Numbered from the stretch's first letter, positions 1-7,994 are shown. The stretch: DNA of 64,000 nt from Billgrantia montanilacus (GCF_003336675.1 NZ_QPII01000013.1:62568-126567), one strand, 5' to 3'. Made by a program: numbers and translations. The notes: generated by a model not told the origin, from the letters alone.

Positions 1-151
1 GGGCGAAGCGTGCGCCCTCCTCGAGGATAGCGGCGACCACATCGGGAGAGGCTTCCTCACCGCCCGGCAGGCGAGCGTAGTGAGCGGGGAAGTCCAGCAT
101 CTCGTCCATTACGAAGCGCAGGTCGCGCAGGGGGGCCTGATAGTCGGGCAT
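1..151 (-). CDS. acyl-CoA dehydrogenase, N-terminal part only (cut by the window edge)
   Basis: Only the first 50 codons are inside the window. The protein begins MPDYQAPLRDLRFVMDE and continues with HYARLPGGEEASPD, the N-terminal pattern of the long acyl-CoA dehydrogenases of Pseudomonas and Halomonas (FadE-like flavoproteins that oxidise acyl-CoA to enoyl-CoA in beta-oxidation). The catalytic Glu and FAD site lie outside the window, so the family call rests on the N-terminus alone. The start is the ATG at 149-151, with a GGAGAG ribosome site just upstream. Two PsrA-like inverted repeats lie 90-150 bases upstream, which fits fatty-acid control. Confidence 0.75.
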   Translation of the reverse strand, partial: MPDYQAPLRDLRFVMDEMLDFPAHYARLPGGEEASPDVVAAILEEGARFA

Positions 152-242
152 TTCTTACTCTCCAAAAAAGTGCGCCACAAGGGGTCGCCGCGAGCCACAG
201 AAAGTCGCCTGAAATTAGGCACAGGAAGGCAGCGGCAGCCGC

Positions 243-262
243 TTTCAAACATGTGTTTGAAA
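243..262. promoter_or_regulatory. PsrA-like operator upstream of the acyl-CoA dehydrogenase
   Basis: TTTCAAACATGTGTTTGAAA is a perfect 20-base inverted repeat. Its core CAAAC-N4-GTTTG matches the published pattern for the TetR-type fatty-acid sensor PsrA of pseudomonads. It lies about 90 bases upstream of the acyl-CoA dehydrogenase start. The assignment to PsrA is inference, because no psrA gene is in the window. Confidence 0.65.
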
Positions 263-284
263 CTAGCCTGCTACAGCCGGAGAG

Positions 285-300
285 TCAAGCGCTTGTTTGA
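285..300. promoter_or_regulatory. second PsrA-like half-conserved operator
   Basis: TCAAGCGCTTGTTTGA has the same 6-4-6 architecture as the core of the perfect repeat 23 bases away (TCAAAC-ATGT-GTTTGA), with one change in the left arm. Paired sites would allow cooperative or graded repression of the dehydrogenase promoter. Confidence 0.5.
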
Positions 301-383
301 GTCTGTATTGGCCCACGGGCTAACGGCGTCTGTCGCAGTGGGTGGCACTCCCCCTCTGCCCTTGCGTATCGCGGGAGGCTACG

Positions 384-836
384 TCAGGGCATCGCCACCT
401 GGAGTTTCTCGCGCAGCGTTTCCAGCCGTACCTTGAGGGCATTAAGTTCGTCGAAGGATTCGCCGCTAGCCATTACCACGCAGTCGGGGATCTCCTCGGC
501 GCGTGCACGCAGCGCCCTGCCCTCGTCGGTGAGGAACAGTTCGACGACCCGCTCATCGGTGGTGCTGCGCACCCGCCTGAGCAGACCATCGCCTTCAAGG
601 CGCTTGAACAGGGGGGTCAGCGAACCGGTGTCGGTCATCAGCCGGCGGCTGATGGTGCCCGCGCTGAGACCGTCCTCTTCCCACAGCGTCATCATGACCA
701 GGTACTGCGGATAGGTGAGACCCAACGCCTGGAGCAGGGGCTTGTAGAACTTGGTCATCAACAGGGAGGTGGAGTAGAGGGCAAAGCAGAGCTGATCGTC
801 GAGCTGTAATGTGGAACAGGTATCATTCTGGGGCAT
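384..836 (-). CDS. ohrR: OhrR-like MarR family transcriptional regulator
   Basis: This 150-residue winged-helix protein belongs to the MarR family. The N-terminus contains LDDQLCFALYS, the signature of organic-hydroperoxide sensors of the OhrR group, with the reactive Cys at residue 17. The Tyr-containing stretch FYKPLLQALGLTYPQY that shapes the Cys pocket follows. A second Cys at 119 would make it a two-cysteine OhrR of the Xanthomonas type, which oxidises to a disulfide and leaves DNA. The usual partner, ohr, is not adjacent. The gene sits between an SDR gene and an acyl-CoA dehydrogenase on the same strand, and has its own inverted repeat upstream, so it probably controls itself. Confidence 0.75.
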   Translation of the reverse strand: MPQNDTCSTLQLDDQLCFALYSTSLLMTKFYKPLLQALGLTYPQYLVMMTLWEEDGLSAGTISRRLMTDTGSLTPLFKRLEGDGLLRRVRSTTDERVVELFLTDEGRALRARAEEIPDCVVMASGESFDELNALKVRLETLREKLQVAMP

Positions 837-850
837 GGCTGGCGCTCCGA

Positions 851-870
851 ATTATTGATAGCACAATAAT
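851..870. promoter_or_regulatory. inverted repeat, candidate OhrR/MarR operator
   Basis: ATTATTG and CAATAAT form a perfect 7-base inverted repeat around a 6-base spacer, just upstream of the OhrR-like start. Its position and AT-rich dyad form are those of an autoregulatory MarR site. Confidence 0.6.
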
Positions 871-927
871 CTAGCGCGCCAACCAATTCATGCCAAGCCC
901 TCATTCCTCAGCGCTTTTCAAACGGCA

Positions 928-1695
928 CTACTGCATGCGAATCCCGCCATCCAGGCGAATCACCTCGCCGTTGAGCATCGGGTTGCCGATGATCTGCTCG
1001 GCCAGGCGAGCAAATTCATCGGGCTTCCCCAGCCGCTTGGGAAACGGCACCGAGGCGGCCAGTGCCTTGGCGGCTTCATCGGGGATCTCGCTCATCATCG
1101 GCGTCTGGAACACCCCTGGCGCAATGGCCATGACGCGAATGCCATGCCGCGAGAGTTCACGGGCCGCCGGCAGACTCATGCCCACCACCCCTGCCTTGGA
1201 AGCGCTGTAGGCGCACTGCCCCACCTGGCCGTCGAAGGCGGCAACGGAGGCGGTATTGATGATCACGCCGCGCTCCCCGTCCTCCCCCGGCGCGTTGCCG
1301 GCCATGGCGGCTGCCGCCAGGCGCATGACATTGAACGTGCCCACCAGGTTGATCTGCACGGTGCGAGCGTAGGCGTCGAGATCGGCGGGGTTGCCCTCAC
1401 GGTCGACCAGCTTGGCGACGCTGACGACGCCGGCACAGTGCACCACGCCCGCCATGCCCTTCTCGCCTCCCAGCGCCACGGTGGCATCGACCGCAGCCTG
1501 CATGTCGGCAGCGGATGTCACATCGCCGCGGCAGGCCCGGGCGGCCGCGCCCAGGCGTTCGGCGTGTGCCTCCACGCTGTCGCTGAGGTCGCACAGCACC
1601 ACGCGGCCACCGCCGGCAACGATTCGCTCCGCGGTGGCCGCCCCCAGCCCGGAGGCGGCACCGGTAATCAGAAAGGTGTTGTCCTTCAGTTGCAT
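928..1695 (-). CDS. short-chain dehydrogenase, 3-hydroxyacyl-CoA dehydrogenase (HSD10) type
   Basis: The 255-residue protein is a classical SDR enzyme. It has the cofactor motif TGAASGLG at residues 12-19, an acidic residue (CDLSD) after the second strand that favours NAD over NADP, and the active-site YSASK. The sequence resembles type-10 17-beta-HSD proteins, which oxidise 3-hydroxyacyl-CoA or 3-hydroxy-2-methylbutyryl-CoA. It starts 20 bases after the acyl-CoA synthetase stop, so the two are probably co-transcribed. With the thiolase and dehydrogenase nearby, a beta-oxidation role for a short or branched acyl-CoA is likely; the exact substrate cannot be read from sequence. Confidence 0.8.
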   Translation of the reverse strand: MQLKDNTFLITGAASGLGAATAERIVAGGGRVVLCDLSDSVEAHAERLGAAARACRGDVTSAADMQAAVDATVALGGEKGMAGVVHCAGVVSVAKLVDREGNPADLDAYARTVQINLVGTFNVMRLAAAAMAGNAPGEDGERGVIINTASVAAFDGQVGQCAYSASKAGVVGMSLPAARELSRHGIRVMAIAPGVFQTPMMSEIPDEAAKALAASVPFPKRLGKPDEFARLAEQIIGNPMLNGEVIRLDGGIRMQ

Positions 1696-1715
1696 CTAGC
1701 GTGTCTCCACAGTGT

Positions 1716-3386
1716 TCATTTGGCGGCTTCTGTGTCGGCCTTCTCAGCGGCATCGGCGCGCAGCTTGAAGCGCTGTATCTTGCCACTGGGCGTCTTGGGT
1801 AGTGTATCGACGAATTCAATCACACGGGGGAACGCGTGGGTGGAAAGTCGCGCGCGCACCTGCTGACGGATCTCGTCGGCCAGTGCATCGCTTGCCTCGT
1901 AGCCGTCGCGCAGCACGATATAGGACTTGATGATCTCGCCACGAATCTCGTCCGGCTGCCCCACGGCCGCGGACTCCGCCACCGCCGGATGGGTCATGAC
2001 CGTGTTCTCGACATCGGTGGGTCCGACCCGGTAGCCAGCGGTGGTGATGATGTCGTCGTCGCGGCCGGCAAACTGGAAGGTGCCGTCCTCGTTGCGAATG
2101 ACCACGTCACCGGTCAGGTAGTAGCCCTTCGCGAAGGGATGCTTCTCCTGCCAGGTATAGCCGGCGAAGAAGTGAGCCGGAGACCGCTCGACATCCACCG
2201 CCAGCACGCCCGGCTCGCCCGGGGGCAGTTCGTTGTACTCGGCGTCCAGAATCGCCAGCCGGTAGCCCGGCATCGGCACACCCATGGCACCCACATGCTT
2301 GGGATGCGCCAGGGCGTGGTGGTTGCAGCAGGTCATGCCCGTCTCGGTCTGGCCGTAGTGGTCCATCACCGGGCAGCCCAGCGAACGCTCGACCCAGGTC
2401 ACCACTTCGGTATTGAGCGGCTCGCCGGCCGAGCTGGCCACCCGCAACTCGAGTGTCTCGTGGGCACTGTCGAACAATCCCGATGCCTTCATCAGTCGGT
2501 AGGCGGTGGGAGCGGCCGCGAAGTTGGTGATGCGATGGCGCTTCATGAAGGCCATGGCTCCCTCGGCGCTGAACCCGGCTTCGCAGAAATGGGTGGTGAC
2601 GCCCAGCAGCAGCGGCCCGGCAATGGCGTAATAGAGGCCATAGGCCCAGCCCGGGTCGGCCATGTTCCAGAAGCGGTCGTCCTCGCGCAGGTCGATGGCC
2701 AGCTCCATGTAGAGCGCGAAGGCCGGCATGCCGGAGAGCGGCACCGCCACGCCCTTGGGCTTGCCCACGGTGCCCGAGGTGAACATCTGCAGGAATGGGG
2801 CATCCGGCGCCAGGCGGGGCGGCCGGGTTTCGATGGGCGAGTGCGCGAGGGCCTTGCTCCAGTCCAGATCATCGCCATGATCAGTACTGGGACCACCCAC
2901 GGCAAGCACCGCCGGGCACTGGCTCAGGCCATCGAACTTGAAGCGGTTGTCATGATCGGTAATCACCAGCTTGGTGTCGGCACGGCCGAGACGGTAATCC
3001 ACGGCATCCGGGCCAAAGGCCGTAAACAGCGGCTGGTAGACCGCCCCGATACGCCAGGTCGCCAGTACCGCCACCAGCAGCTGCGGGGAGCGGGGCAGCA
3101 TGCAGGCGATCCGGTCACCCACCCCCAGGCCCCGTTCGGCGAGCCAGCCGGCCAGCTTGGCACTTTCTGCCTCAAGCTCGGCATAGGTCATCCGGTTGAC
3201 GTTGCCGCTGGCATCCTCGTGCACCAATGCCAGCACATCCCCGCGCCCCGTGCGCAGGTGCTGGCCACAGCAGGATTCGAAGGCGTTGAACTTGCCGTCC
3301 CGATGATCGTCGAGTCGGGCAATGACCTCATCGATGGAAAAACGCTCGAGAAAGGCGGAATATTCGGGAAGGGAATGGGTGCTCAT
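1716..3386 (-). CDS. AMP-forming acyl-CoA synthetase (acetyl/medium-chain type)
   Basis: This 556-residue adenylate-forming enzyme would activate a short or medium acid to its CoA thioester using ATP. The phosphate loop appears as TSGTVGKPKG, followed by the adenylate motif DHYGQTETG, the hinge YYLTGD...GRDDDIITTAGYRVGP, and the C-terminal catalytic Lys in PKTPSGKIQR. The size and the YRVGP/GPTDVE region fit acetyl- to medium-chain synthetases rather than FadD. It heads an operon with the downstream SDR gene. Two inverted repeats lie about 150-180 bases upstream, one sharing its core with the tetR promoter, so TetR control is likely. Confidence 0.85.
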   Translation of the reverse strand: MSTHSLPEYSAFLERFSIDEVIARLDDHRDGKFNAFESCCGQHLRTGRGDVLALVHEDASGNVNRMTYAELEAESAKLAGWLAERGLGVGDRIACMLPRSPQLLVAVLATWRIGAVYQPLFTAFGPDAVDYRLGRADTKLVITDHDNRFKFDGLSQCPAVLAVGGPSTDHGDDLDWSKALAHSPIETRPPRLAPDAPFLQMFTSGTVGKPKGVAVPLSGMPAFALYMELAIDLREDDRFWNMADPGWAYGLYYAIAGPLLLGVTTHFCEAGFSAEGAMAFMKRHRITNFAAAPTAYRLMKASGLFDSAHETLELRVASSAGEPLNTEVVTWVERSLGCPVMDHYGQTETGMTCCNHHALAHPKHVGAMGVPMPGYRLAILDAEYNELPPGEPGVLAVDVERSPAHFFAGYTWQEKHPFAKGYYLTGDVVIRNEDGTFQFAGRDDDIITTAGYRVGPTDVENTVMTHPAVAESAAVGQPDEIRGEIIKSYIVLRDGYEASDALADEIRQQVRARLSTHAFPRVIEFVDTLPKTPSGKIQRFKLRADAAEKADTEAAK

Positions 3387-3533
3387 TTACTGCCCTCTTG
3401 TGCTCGGAGCCCGGTTCGACGCAACGCCTCTCTGACCGGCTTCAGGTGGCCGGATGGCGCGAAACGTGAACCCTCTGCTCCTTGTGCTTGTTGTCGTGGC
3501 AATGGGTGACTTGCATACCTCTGGATAGATGCA

Positions 3534-3551
3534 GTTGACGTAAGCGTCAAC
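3534..3551. promoter_or_regulatory. inverted repeat upstream of the acyl-CoA synthetase operon
   Basis: GTTGACGTAAGCGTCAAC is a perfect dyad with 7-base arms and a 4-base centre. TTGACG/CGTCAA arms resemble operators described for LiuR, a MerR-type regulator of branched-chain amino-acid catabolism; that link is inference. The neighbouring dyad at 3551-3566 touches it. Confidence 0.55.
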
Positions 3552-3566
3552 CTAGCAAGCGCTAGG
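3551..3566. promoter_or_regulatory. candidate TetR operator shared with the tetR promoter
   Basis: CCTAGC-AAGC-GCTAGG is a perfect dyad. Read on the minus strand with its flank, it shares CTAGCGCTTGCTNGGTTGA with the site upstream of the tetR gene at 4238-4256. A motif repeated before the regulator and before the synthetase is the expected mark of a local TetR regulon. Confidence 0.6.
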
Positions 3567-3620
3567 TACAAGCTAGAAGCAAAGCGGTCGCGGGGCAACC
3601 CCCTCGACGACTCCGGGAGC

Positions 3621-4226
3621 CTATACCTTGGTCGACACTGCCTGGGCGGCCTGGGTGGAAGGAGCGATCATGGCGATCAGTTCATGGGCCAGGTCCTCGG
3701 GCTTGCGGGGCCCCTCGGGGTCATACCAGCGTACCGTCCAGTTCAGCGCACCCATGACGAATCGCGACACCAGAAAGCGATCGCCACGGATCAGGCCGTC
3801 ATCCAGGGCCTCATCGATCACCGCTTCCCAAAGCGCCTCGTAGGCGTCACGAAGGTGGCTGAGATGCGCCCGGGCCTCGCTATCCAGGCGGCGCCACTCG
3901 TAGAGCGCCACCACATGGGCGTTGCGGTCGGTCAGCAGGGTTTCCAGATGCGCTCGCGCCATGGCGTGCAATCGGTCCTCGGCGGAGCCGCCGCACTGCT
4001 CGAGCGCATGACGCGCCAGCGTGAGGGCGTTCTGGGTCCCCTCCTCGATCACCGCGGCGAGGATCTCCTGCTTGTCGCGAAAGTGGTGGAACAGGCTGCC
4101 GGACTTGATGCCCATCTCCTGGGCGAGCATACGCACCGTCGTCCGGTCGAAGCCCTCCTGTACGAACAATTGGGCGGCCAGACGGGTCAATTCCTTGCGG
4201 CGGGGGGACTCGTTAACGACATTCAT
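3621..4226 (-). CDS. TetR family regulator of the acyl-CoA cluster
   Basis: The protein is 201 residues when started at the ATG of MNVVNESPRRKELTRL (4224-4226). The longer open frame adds 21 residues read from the operator DNA and is unlikely. The N-terminal helix-turn-helix is TTVRMLAQEMGIKSGSLFHHF, typical of TetR; the C-terminal ligand domain is divergent and resembles acyl-CoA-responsive members. It lies between an acyl-CoA synthetase operon and a divergent thiolase gene, so a CoA-thioester effector is plausible. The shared operator motif suggests that it represses itself, the synthetase and possibly the thiolase. Confidence 0.8.
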   Translation of the reverse strand: MNVVNESPRRKELTRLAAQLFVQEGFDRTTVRMLAQEMGIKSGSLFHHFRDKQEILAAVIEEGTQNALTLARHALEQCGGSAEDRLHAMARAHLETLLTDRNAHVVALYEWRRLDSEARAHLSHLRDAYEALWEAVIDEALDDGLIRGDRFLVSRFVMGALNWTVRWYDPEGPRKPEDLAHELIAMIAPSTQAAQAVSTKV

Positions 4227-4237
4227 CGGGTTTACAC

Positions 4238-4256
4238 TAGCGCTTGCTTGGTTGAA
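4238..4256. promoter_or_regulatory. candidate TetR operator in the tetR/thiolase divergent promoter
   Basis: CTAGCGCTTGCTTGGTTGA matches the minus-strand sequence upstream of the acyl-CoA synthetase in 18 of 19 positions. It is 12 bases upstream of the tetR start and about 107 bases upstream of the thiolase start, so it can serve both. Confidence 0.6.
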
Positions 4257-4362
4257 CTTGAGAAAAACACAGCCCCGCCGACAGGTCAATCCGCCTGAAT
4301 GCCCGGCGCTCGCATCGAATCCCTATACTGACAACATTCACCACTCTCCGGGAGAACACGCC

Positions 4363-5550
4363 ATGAGCAGCCCCACCGATATCGTCTTCCTTTCCGCCGC
4401 CCGTACCCCCATGGGCGGAATGCTGGGCAGCCTTTCCAGCATGACGGCGCCCGAACTCGCCGCCACCGCCATTCGCGCCGCCATCGAACGTGCCGGCATC
4501 GAGGCATCAGCCATCGACGAAGGGATCATGGGCTGTGTGCTGCCGGGTGGCGTCAAGCAGGGCCCCGCCCGCCAGGCCATGCGCCAGGCCGGGATTCCCG
4601 ATGGCATCGGCGCCACGACCATCAACAAGCTGTGCGGCTCGGGCATGAAGGCGGCCATGCTGGCTCACGACCTGATCCGGGCCGGCAGCGGCGAGATCCT
4701 GCTGGCCGGCGGCATGGAGTCCATGTCCAATGCCCCCCATGTGCTGACCAAGGCCCGGACGGGGTATCGACTCGGCCATGGCGAGCTCAAGGACCACATG
4801 TTCCTCGACGGCCTCGAGGACGCCGAGACCGGCAAGCTGATGGGGGTCTTCGCCCAGGACGTTGCCAGTTCGCGCGACTACAGCCGCGAGCGGTTGGACG
4901 ACTTCGCCATTGCCTCACTCGAGCGGGCCATGGAGGCCACCAACGCCGGCCACCTGGACGCCGAGATGGCGCCGGTCACCGTCACCAGCCGCAAGGGCGA
5001 GACCGTGGTAGACCATGACGAGCAGCCGTTCCAGGCCAAGCTCGACAAGATCCGCGAGCTGCGTCCGGCCTTCGCCAAGGACGGGACCATCACCGCCGCC
5101 AACTCCAGCTCCATCTCCGACGGCGCCTCGGCGCTGATACTGGCCAGCCAGGCAGCGGCAGACAGGCATGGCGTCAAGCCGCTGGCTCGTATGCTGGGGC
5201 ACAGCACCCACTCACAGCACCCCAGCGAGTTCACCATCGCCCCGGTCGGCGCCATCGACAAGCTGATGAAGAAACTGGACTGGAGCGTGGCCGACGTCGA
5301 TCTGTTCGAGATCAACGAAGCCTTCGCCGTGGTCACCCTGCTGGCCATGGATGGGCTCGACATTCCCCACGACAAGGTCAACGTCTACGGCGGCGCCTGC
5401 GCCCAGGGTCACCCCATCGGCTCCACCGGCTCGCGCATCATCGCCACCCTGATCCACGCCCTGCGCACCAAAGGCGGCAAGCGCGGCATTGCCAGCCTCT
5501 GCATCGGCGGCGGCGAGGCCACCGCGGTGGCGGTCGAACTGATCGACTGA
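4363..5550 (+). CDS. acetyl-CoA C-acyltransferase (thiolase)
   Basis: The 395-residue enzyme is a thiolase II-type acyltransferase. The acyl-accepting Cys is in NKLCGSGMKA near residue 89, GGMESMSNAPH follows, and the C-terminal active-site blocks are NEAFAV, GGACAQGHPIGSTG (His) and CIGGGEA (Cys). It would cleave 3-ketoacyl-CoA with CoA, or condense two acetyl-CoA. The start at ATG 4363 is preceded by GGGAGAACACGCC; a longer in-frame extension overlaps the tetR gene and is rejected. It is transcribed divergently from tetR across a shared operator and is followed by a hairpin and then a hydrolase gene. Confidence 0.9.
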   Translation: MSSPTDIVFLSAARTPMGGMLGSLSSMTAPELAATAIRAAIERAGIEASAIDEGIMGCVLPGGVKQGPARQAMRQAGIPDGIGATTINKLCGSGMKAAMLAHDLIRAGSGEILLAGGMESMSNAPHVLTKARTGYRLGHGELKDHMFLDGLEDAETGKLMGVFAQDVASSRDYSRERLDDFAIASLERAMEATNAGHLDAEMAPVTVTSRKGETVVDHDEQPFQAKLDKIRELRPAFAKDGTITAANSSSISDGASALILASQAAADRHGVKPLARMLGHSTHSQHPSEFTIAPVGAIDKLMKKLDWSVADVDLFEINEAFAVVTLLAMDGLDIPHDKVNVYGGACAQGHPIGSTGSRIIATLIHALRTKGGKRGIASLCIGGGEATAVAVELID

Positions 5551-5580
5551 CCGACCGGCCACTCGGCCACACCACCGCAT

Positions 5581-5610
5581 GGAAGTCAGCGTCAGCCGAC
5601 GCTGGCTTCC
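5581..5610 (+). terminator. hairpin after the thiolase gene
   Basis: GGAAGTCAGCGTC and GACGCTGGCTTCC can pair over 13 bases with one G-U pair around a 4-base loop. There is no clear T-run, so it may only slow transcription or protect the 3' end of the thiolase message before the hydrolase gene. Confidence 0.45.
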
Positions 5611-5652
5611 CTTCGTCTCGGCTGACTGGGTTCGGGCTGACTGGGAGACACC

Positions 5653-6423
5653 GTGGTAAAGGAATTCTGGATAGACACCCCGCGGGGCCGGCTCTTCGCC
5701 AGTCGCTGGGGATACGAACGGGTCGATGGGCGTCCCCCGATCGTGCTGCTGCATGATTCACTGGGCTGTGTCTCGCTGTGGCGGGACTTTCCGACACGAC
5801 TGGCCGAGGCAACGGGGCGCGAAGTCATCGCCTACGACCGTCTCGGCTACGGGCGCTCGGCGCCCTACCCTGGGCCGCAGCCGACCAGTTTTATCGCCGA
5901 CGAGGCAGAGGCCGCCTTTGCCGCCGTTCGCGAGCAGCTGGAGCTCGAGCGATTCGTGCTGCTCGGCCACAGTGTGGGCGGCAGCATGGCCGCCCACGCC
6001 GCCGCCCGGCATGCCGAGAGCTGTGAGATGCTGATCACGGTAGCCGCCCAGGCCTTCACCGAGCCGGGCACCCTGGCCGGCATTCGCGTGGCGGAGCAGG
6101 CTTTCCTTCAGCCGAATGGCCTGTCGAGGCTGGCGAAATACCACGGTGACAAGGCCGAGTGGGTGCTGCGCAGCTGGGTGGACAACTGGCACTCCGAGGC
6201 CTTCCGCGAGTGGCGGCTGGACAACGTCCTCGCTCAGGTGCGCTGCCCTACCCTGGCCATCCACGGCGAGCTCGACGAGTACGGGTCACGGGAGCAACCG
6301 GCGCGCATCACCGCCCTGACACCGGGCCCCTCCGAGCCATACCTGCTCACCGACTGCGGGCACGTGCCGCACCGCGAATGCCCGGAGCGACTGATCGCCG
6401 CCATCATCGGCTTCCAGGGATGA
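5653..6423 (+). CDS. alpha/beta hydrolase
   Basis: This 256-residue protein has the alpha/beta hydrolase fold. The nucleophile elbow is GHSVGGS with Ser 107, the oxyanion region is LLHDSLG, and the C-terminal catalytic His is in CGHVPHRECPERL. The acid residue is probably in HGELDEYG. The start is the GTG at 5653. It follows the thiolase on the same strand at about 100 bases and could hydrolyse an ester or thioester linked to that pathway, but no substrate can be named. Confidence 0.75.
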   Translation: MVKEFWIDTPRGRLFASRWGYERVDGRPPIVLLHDSLGCVSLWRDFPTRLAEATGREVIAYDRLGYGRSAPYPGPQPTSFIADEAEAAFAAVREQLELERFVLLGHSVGGSMAAHAAARHAESCEMLITVAAQAFTEPGTLAGIRVAEQAFLQPNGLSRLAKYHGDKAEWVLRSWVDNWHSEAFREWRLDNVLAQVRCPTLAIHGELDEYGSREQPARITALTPGPSEPYLLTDCGHVPHRECPERLIAAIIGFQG

Positions 6424-6436
6424 GCAGAACGGGATA

Positions 6437-6583
6437 CTAGGCTATGTACGAAAAGTCGACGAGCGAAGGTCAGGCAAGGCAAAAATCGGCGGAAAAGCGG
6501 AGTTTACTGGGTGTAAATGAGCATTTTGAGCCGATTTTTAACGCCGCATGGCCAAGCGCAGGCAGTTTTCGCACAAAGCCTAG
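6437..6583. mobile_element. MITE-like 147-bp inverted-repeat element
   Basis: The element begins CTAGGCTATGTACGAAAA and ends TTTTCGCACAAAGCCTAG; the ends are inverted copies matching in 16 of 18 bases. Further in, AAAAATCGGC recurs inverted (6483 and 6530 regions), so the whole unit is an imperfect palindrome without a coding frame. It lies between two convergent genes, and the stop codon of fetB is formed by its CTAG edge. Such non-autonomous repeats spread using the transposase of another element; which one cannot be told here. Confidence 0.65.
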
Positions 6584-7380
6584 CCAGGCACCGCCAATCG
6601 ATCTAGCCGCAGCCGCTCGCGGGAGTCGAACAGCCGGCGCCTACCCGCCGCTACCGCTGCCAGGGTGCCGAAGCCGGTGCCTAGGGTAATGGTAAACATC
6701 ACCAGAATCTGATACTTGACCGCCAGGGCCGGTGAGCTACCCGCCAGTATCTGGCCGGTCATCATCCCCGGCAGGCTGACCACCCCGGCGGCGGCCATGG
6801 CGTTGATCATCGGCATCAGGCCGCTGCGCATCGCTTCGCGACGAATGTCACCGATGGCCTCCTGCCAGGGCTGGCCCAGCATCAGCCGGTTCTCGATCAC
6901 GGCCCGCTGCTGCCAGGCGGTATCGGTGAGCCGGTCCAGCGCCAGGGCGACCCCGGTCATGGTGTTGCCGAGCATCATGCCCAACAGCGGAATGGCATAC
7001 TGTGGCCGATACCAGGGGTCGGGGCCGATGATCACCGTCAGCGTCAACACGGTGACGGTGAATGACGACAGAAACATCGACAGGGTACCGATGCCGAAGG
7101 CCCAGCCGCCCTTCAAGCGGCGTTTCTGACGTGCCATCACCTCGCGCCCGGCAATCAGCAGCATGGCAAACGCCATCAGGGCCACCCAGACCAAGCGTTC
7201 GGCGGCGAACAGCGCCTCCAGCACCAGGCCGATCAGCGCCAGTTGAACGACAGTACGCAAGGCGGCGATGAGCAGGCTGCGACTCATGCCCAGCCGCATC
7301 ACGGCCGTGCAGCCGGCCAGCACGACGACCATCGAGGCCGCAAGGGCCAGCTGCCACCAGGAAAGCTCGATCACATCCAT
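6580..7380 (-). CDS. fetB: FetB-like ABC transporter permease (UPF0014)
   Basis: The protein is 266 residues from the ATG at 7378-7380 (MDVIELSWWQLALAASMVV). It has about seven hydrophobic segments and the conserved block ALRTVVQLALIGLVLEALF typical of the YbbM/FetB family, plus LLGMMLGNTMTGVALALDRL. FetAB of E. coli is an iron-export-type ABC system linked to oxidative-stress resistance. The start overlaps the 3' end of fetA by 10 bases, so the pair is translationally coupled. Its stop codon lies in the edge of a MITE-like element. Function is assigned from family and pairing. Confidence 0.85.
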   Translation of the reverse strand: MDVIELSWWQLALAASMVVVLAGCTAVMRLGMSRSLLIAALRTVVQLALIGLVLEALFAAERLVWVALMAFAMLLIAGREVMARQKRRLKGGWAFGIGTLSMFLSSFTVTVLTLTVIIGPDPWYRPQYAIPLLGMMLGNTMTGVALALDRLTDTAWQQRAVIENRLMLGQPWQEAIGDIRREAMRSGLMPMINAMAAAGVVSLPGMMTGQILAGSSPALAVKYQILVMFTITLGTGFGTLAAVAAGRRRLFDSRERLRLDRLAVPG

Positions 7381-7994
7381 GCCGCCTCCTGCACAAGCAG
7401 CCGACTGCCCTCGATACGCAGATGGCGATTTGCCACCCGCACGATCTGCCCCTTGTCGTGGGCCACCCACAGCGTCGGCCAGCCACGCGATTCAATCCGC
7501 GACGCCAGCCAGTTTTCCACCCGGTCTCGAGTCGCGTCATCCAGGTTGGCAGTAGGCTCATCCAGCAACAGCACCCTGGGCTCTCGGCTCACGGCCCGCA
7601 GCAGCGACAGGCGCTGCTTTTCGCCGGTGGAGAGCCGGCCGACCTGCCATGACATCACCTCGCGCTCGAAGCCGAGCGCTTCGAGATCGCCATCCTCGAC
7701 CCCATCGGAAAAGTGCTCGCCTATGTGATCGGTCCACCACTGGCTTTCCGCCGGCACCAGCATCACCTGGCGCCGCCAGCGATGGGCCGGTATCGTCGAC
7801 TGGGCCTGGTCAGCCAGCCATACCTCACCCCCGTGGGGCTCGAGATCGGCCACAGCACGCAGCAGGCGGCTCTTGCCGGATCCACTGGCCCCGGAAAGAC
7901 AGACAATGTCACCTGGGCCCACGTTGAGGTCGACGGCTTCCAGCTCGCCTACCGTGAGCCTCTCGAGGCGTAGCGAAGTGGGCTGCACATGCAC
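7371..7994 (-). CDS. fetA: FetA-like ABC transporter ATP-binding protein
   Basis: A compact 207-residue ABC ATPase with Walker A GASGSGKS, signature LSTGEKQRLSLLRAV (a Thr-for-Gly variant of LSGGQ as in FetA), Walker B VLLLDEPTANLDD, and the switch His in WVAHD. It would power the FetB permease encoded immediately downstream with overlapping ends. The gene is divergent from the acr3 arsenite pump, leaving 160 bases with an ArsR-type site nearer to acr3. Confidence 0.85.
   Translation of the reverse strand: MHVQPTSLRLERLTVGELEAVDLNVGPGDIVCLSGASGSGKSRLLRAVADLEPHGGEVWLADQAQSTIPAHRWRRQVMLVPAESQWWTDHIGEHFSDGVEDGDLEALGFEREVMSWQVGRLSTGEKQRLSLLRAVSREPRVLLLDEPTANLDDATRDRVENWLASRIESRGWPTLWVAHDKGQIVRVANRHLRIEGSRLLVQEAAWM

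Noticed and set aside
1836..3509. 557-codon plus-strand open frame
   Set aside because: It lies antisense to the acyl-CoA synthetase. High GC at codon ends keeps antisense frames open; the product has no recognisable domain.
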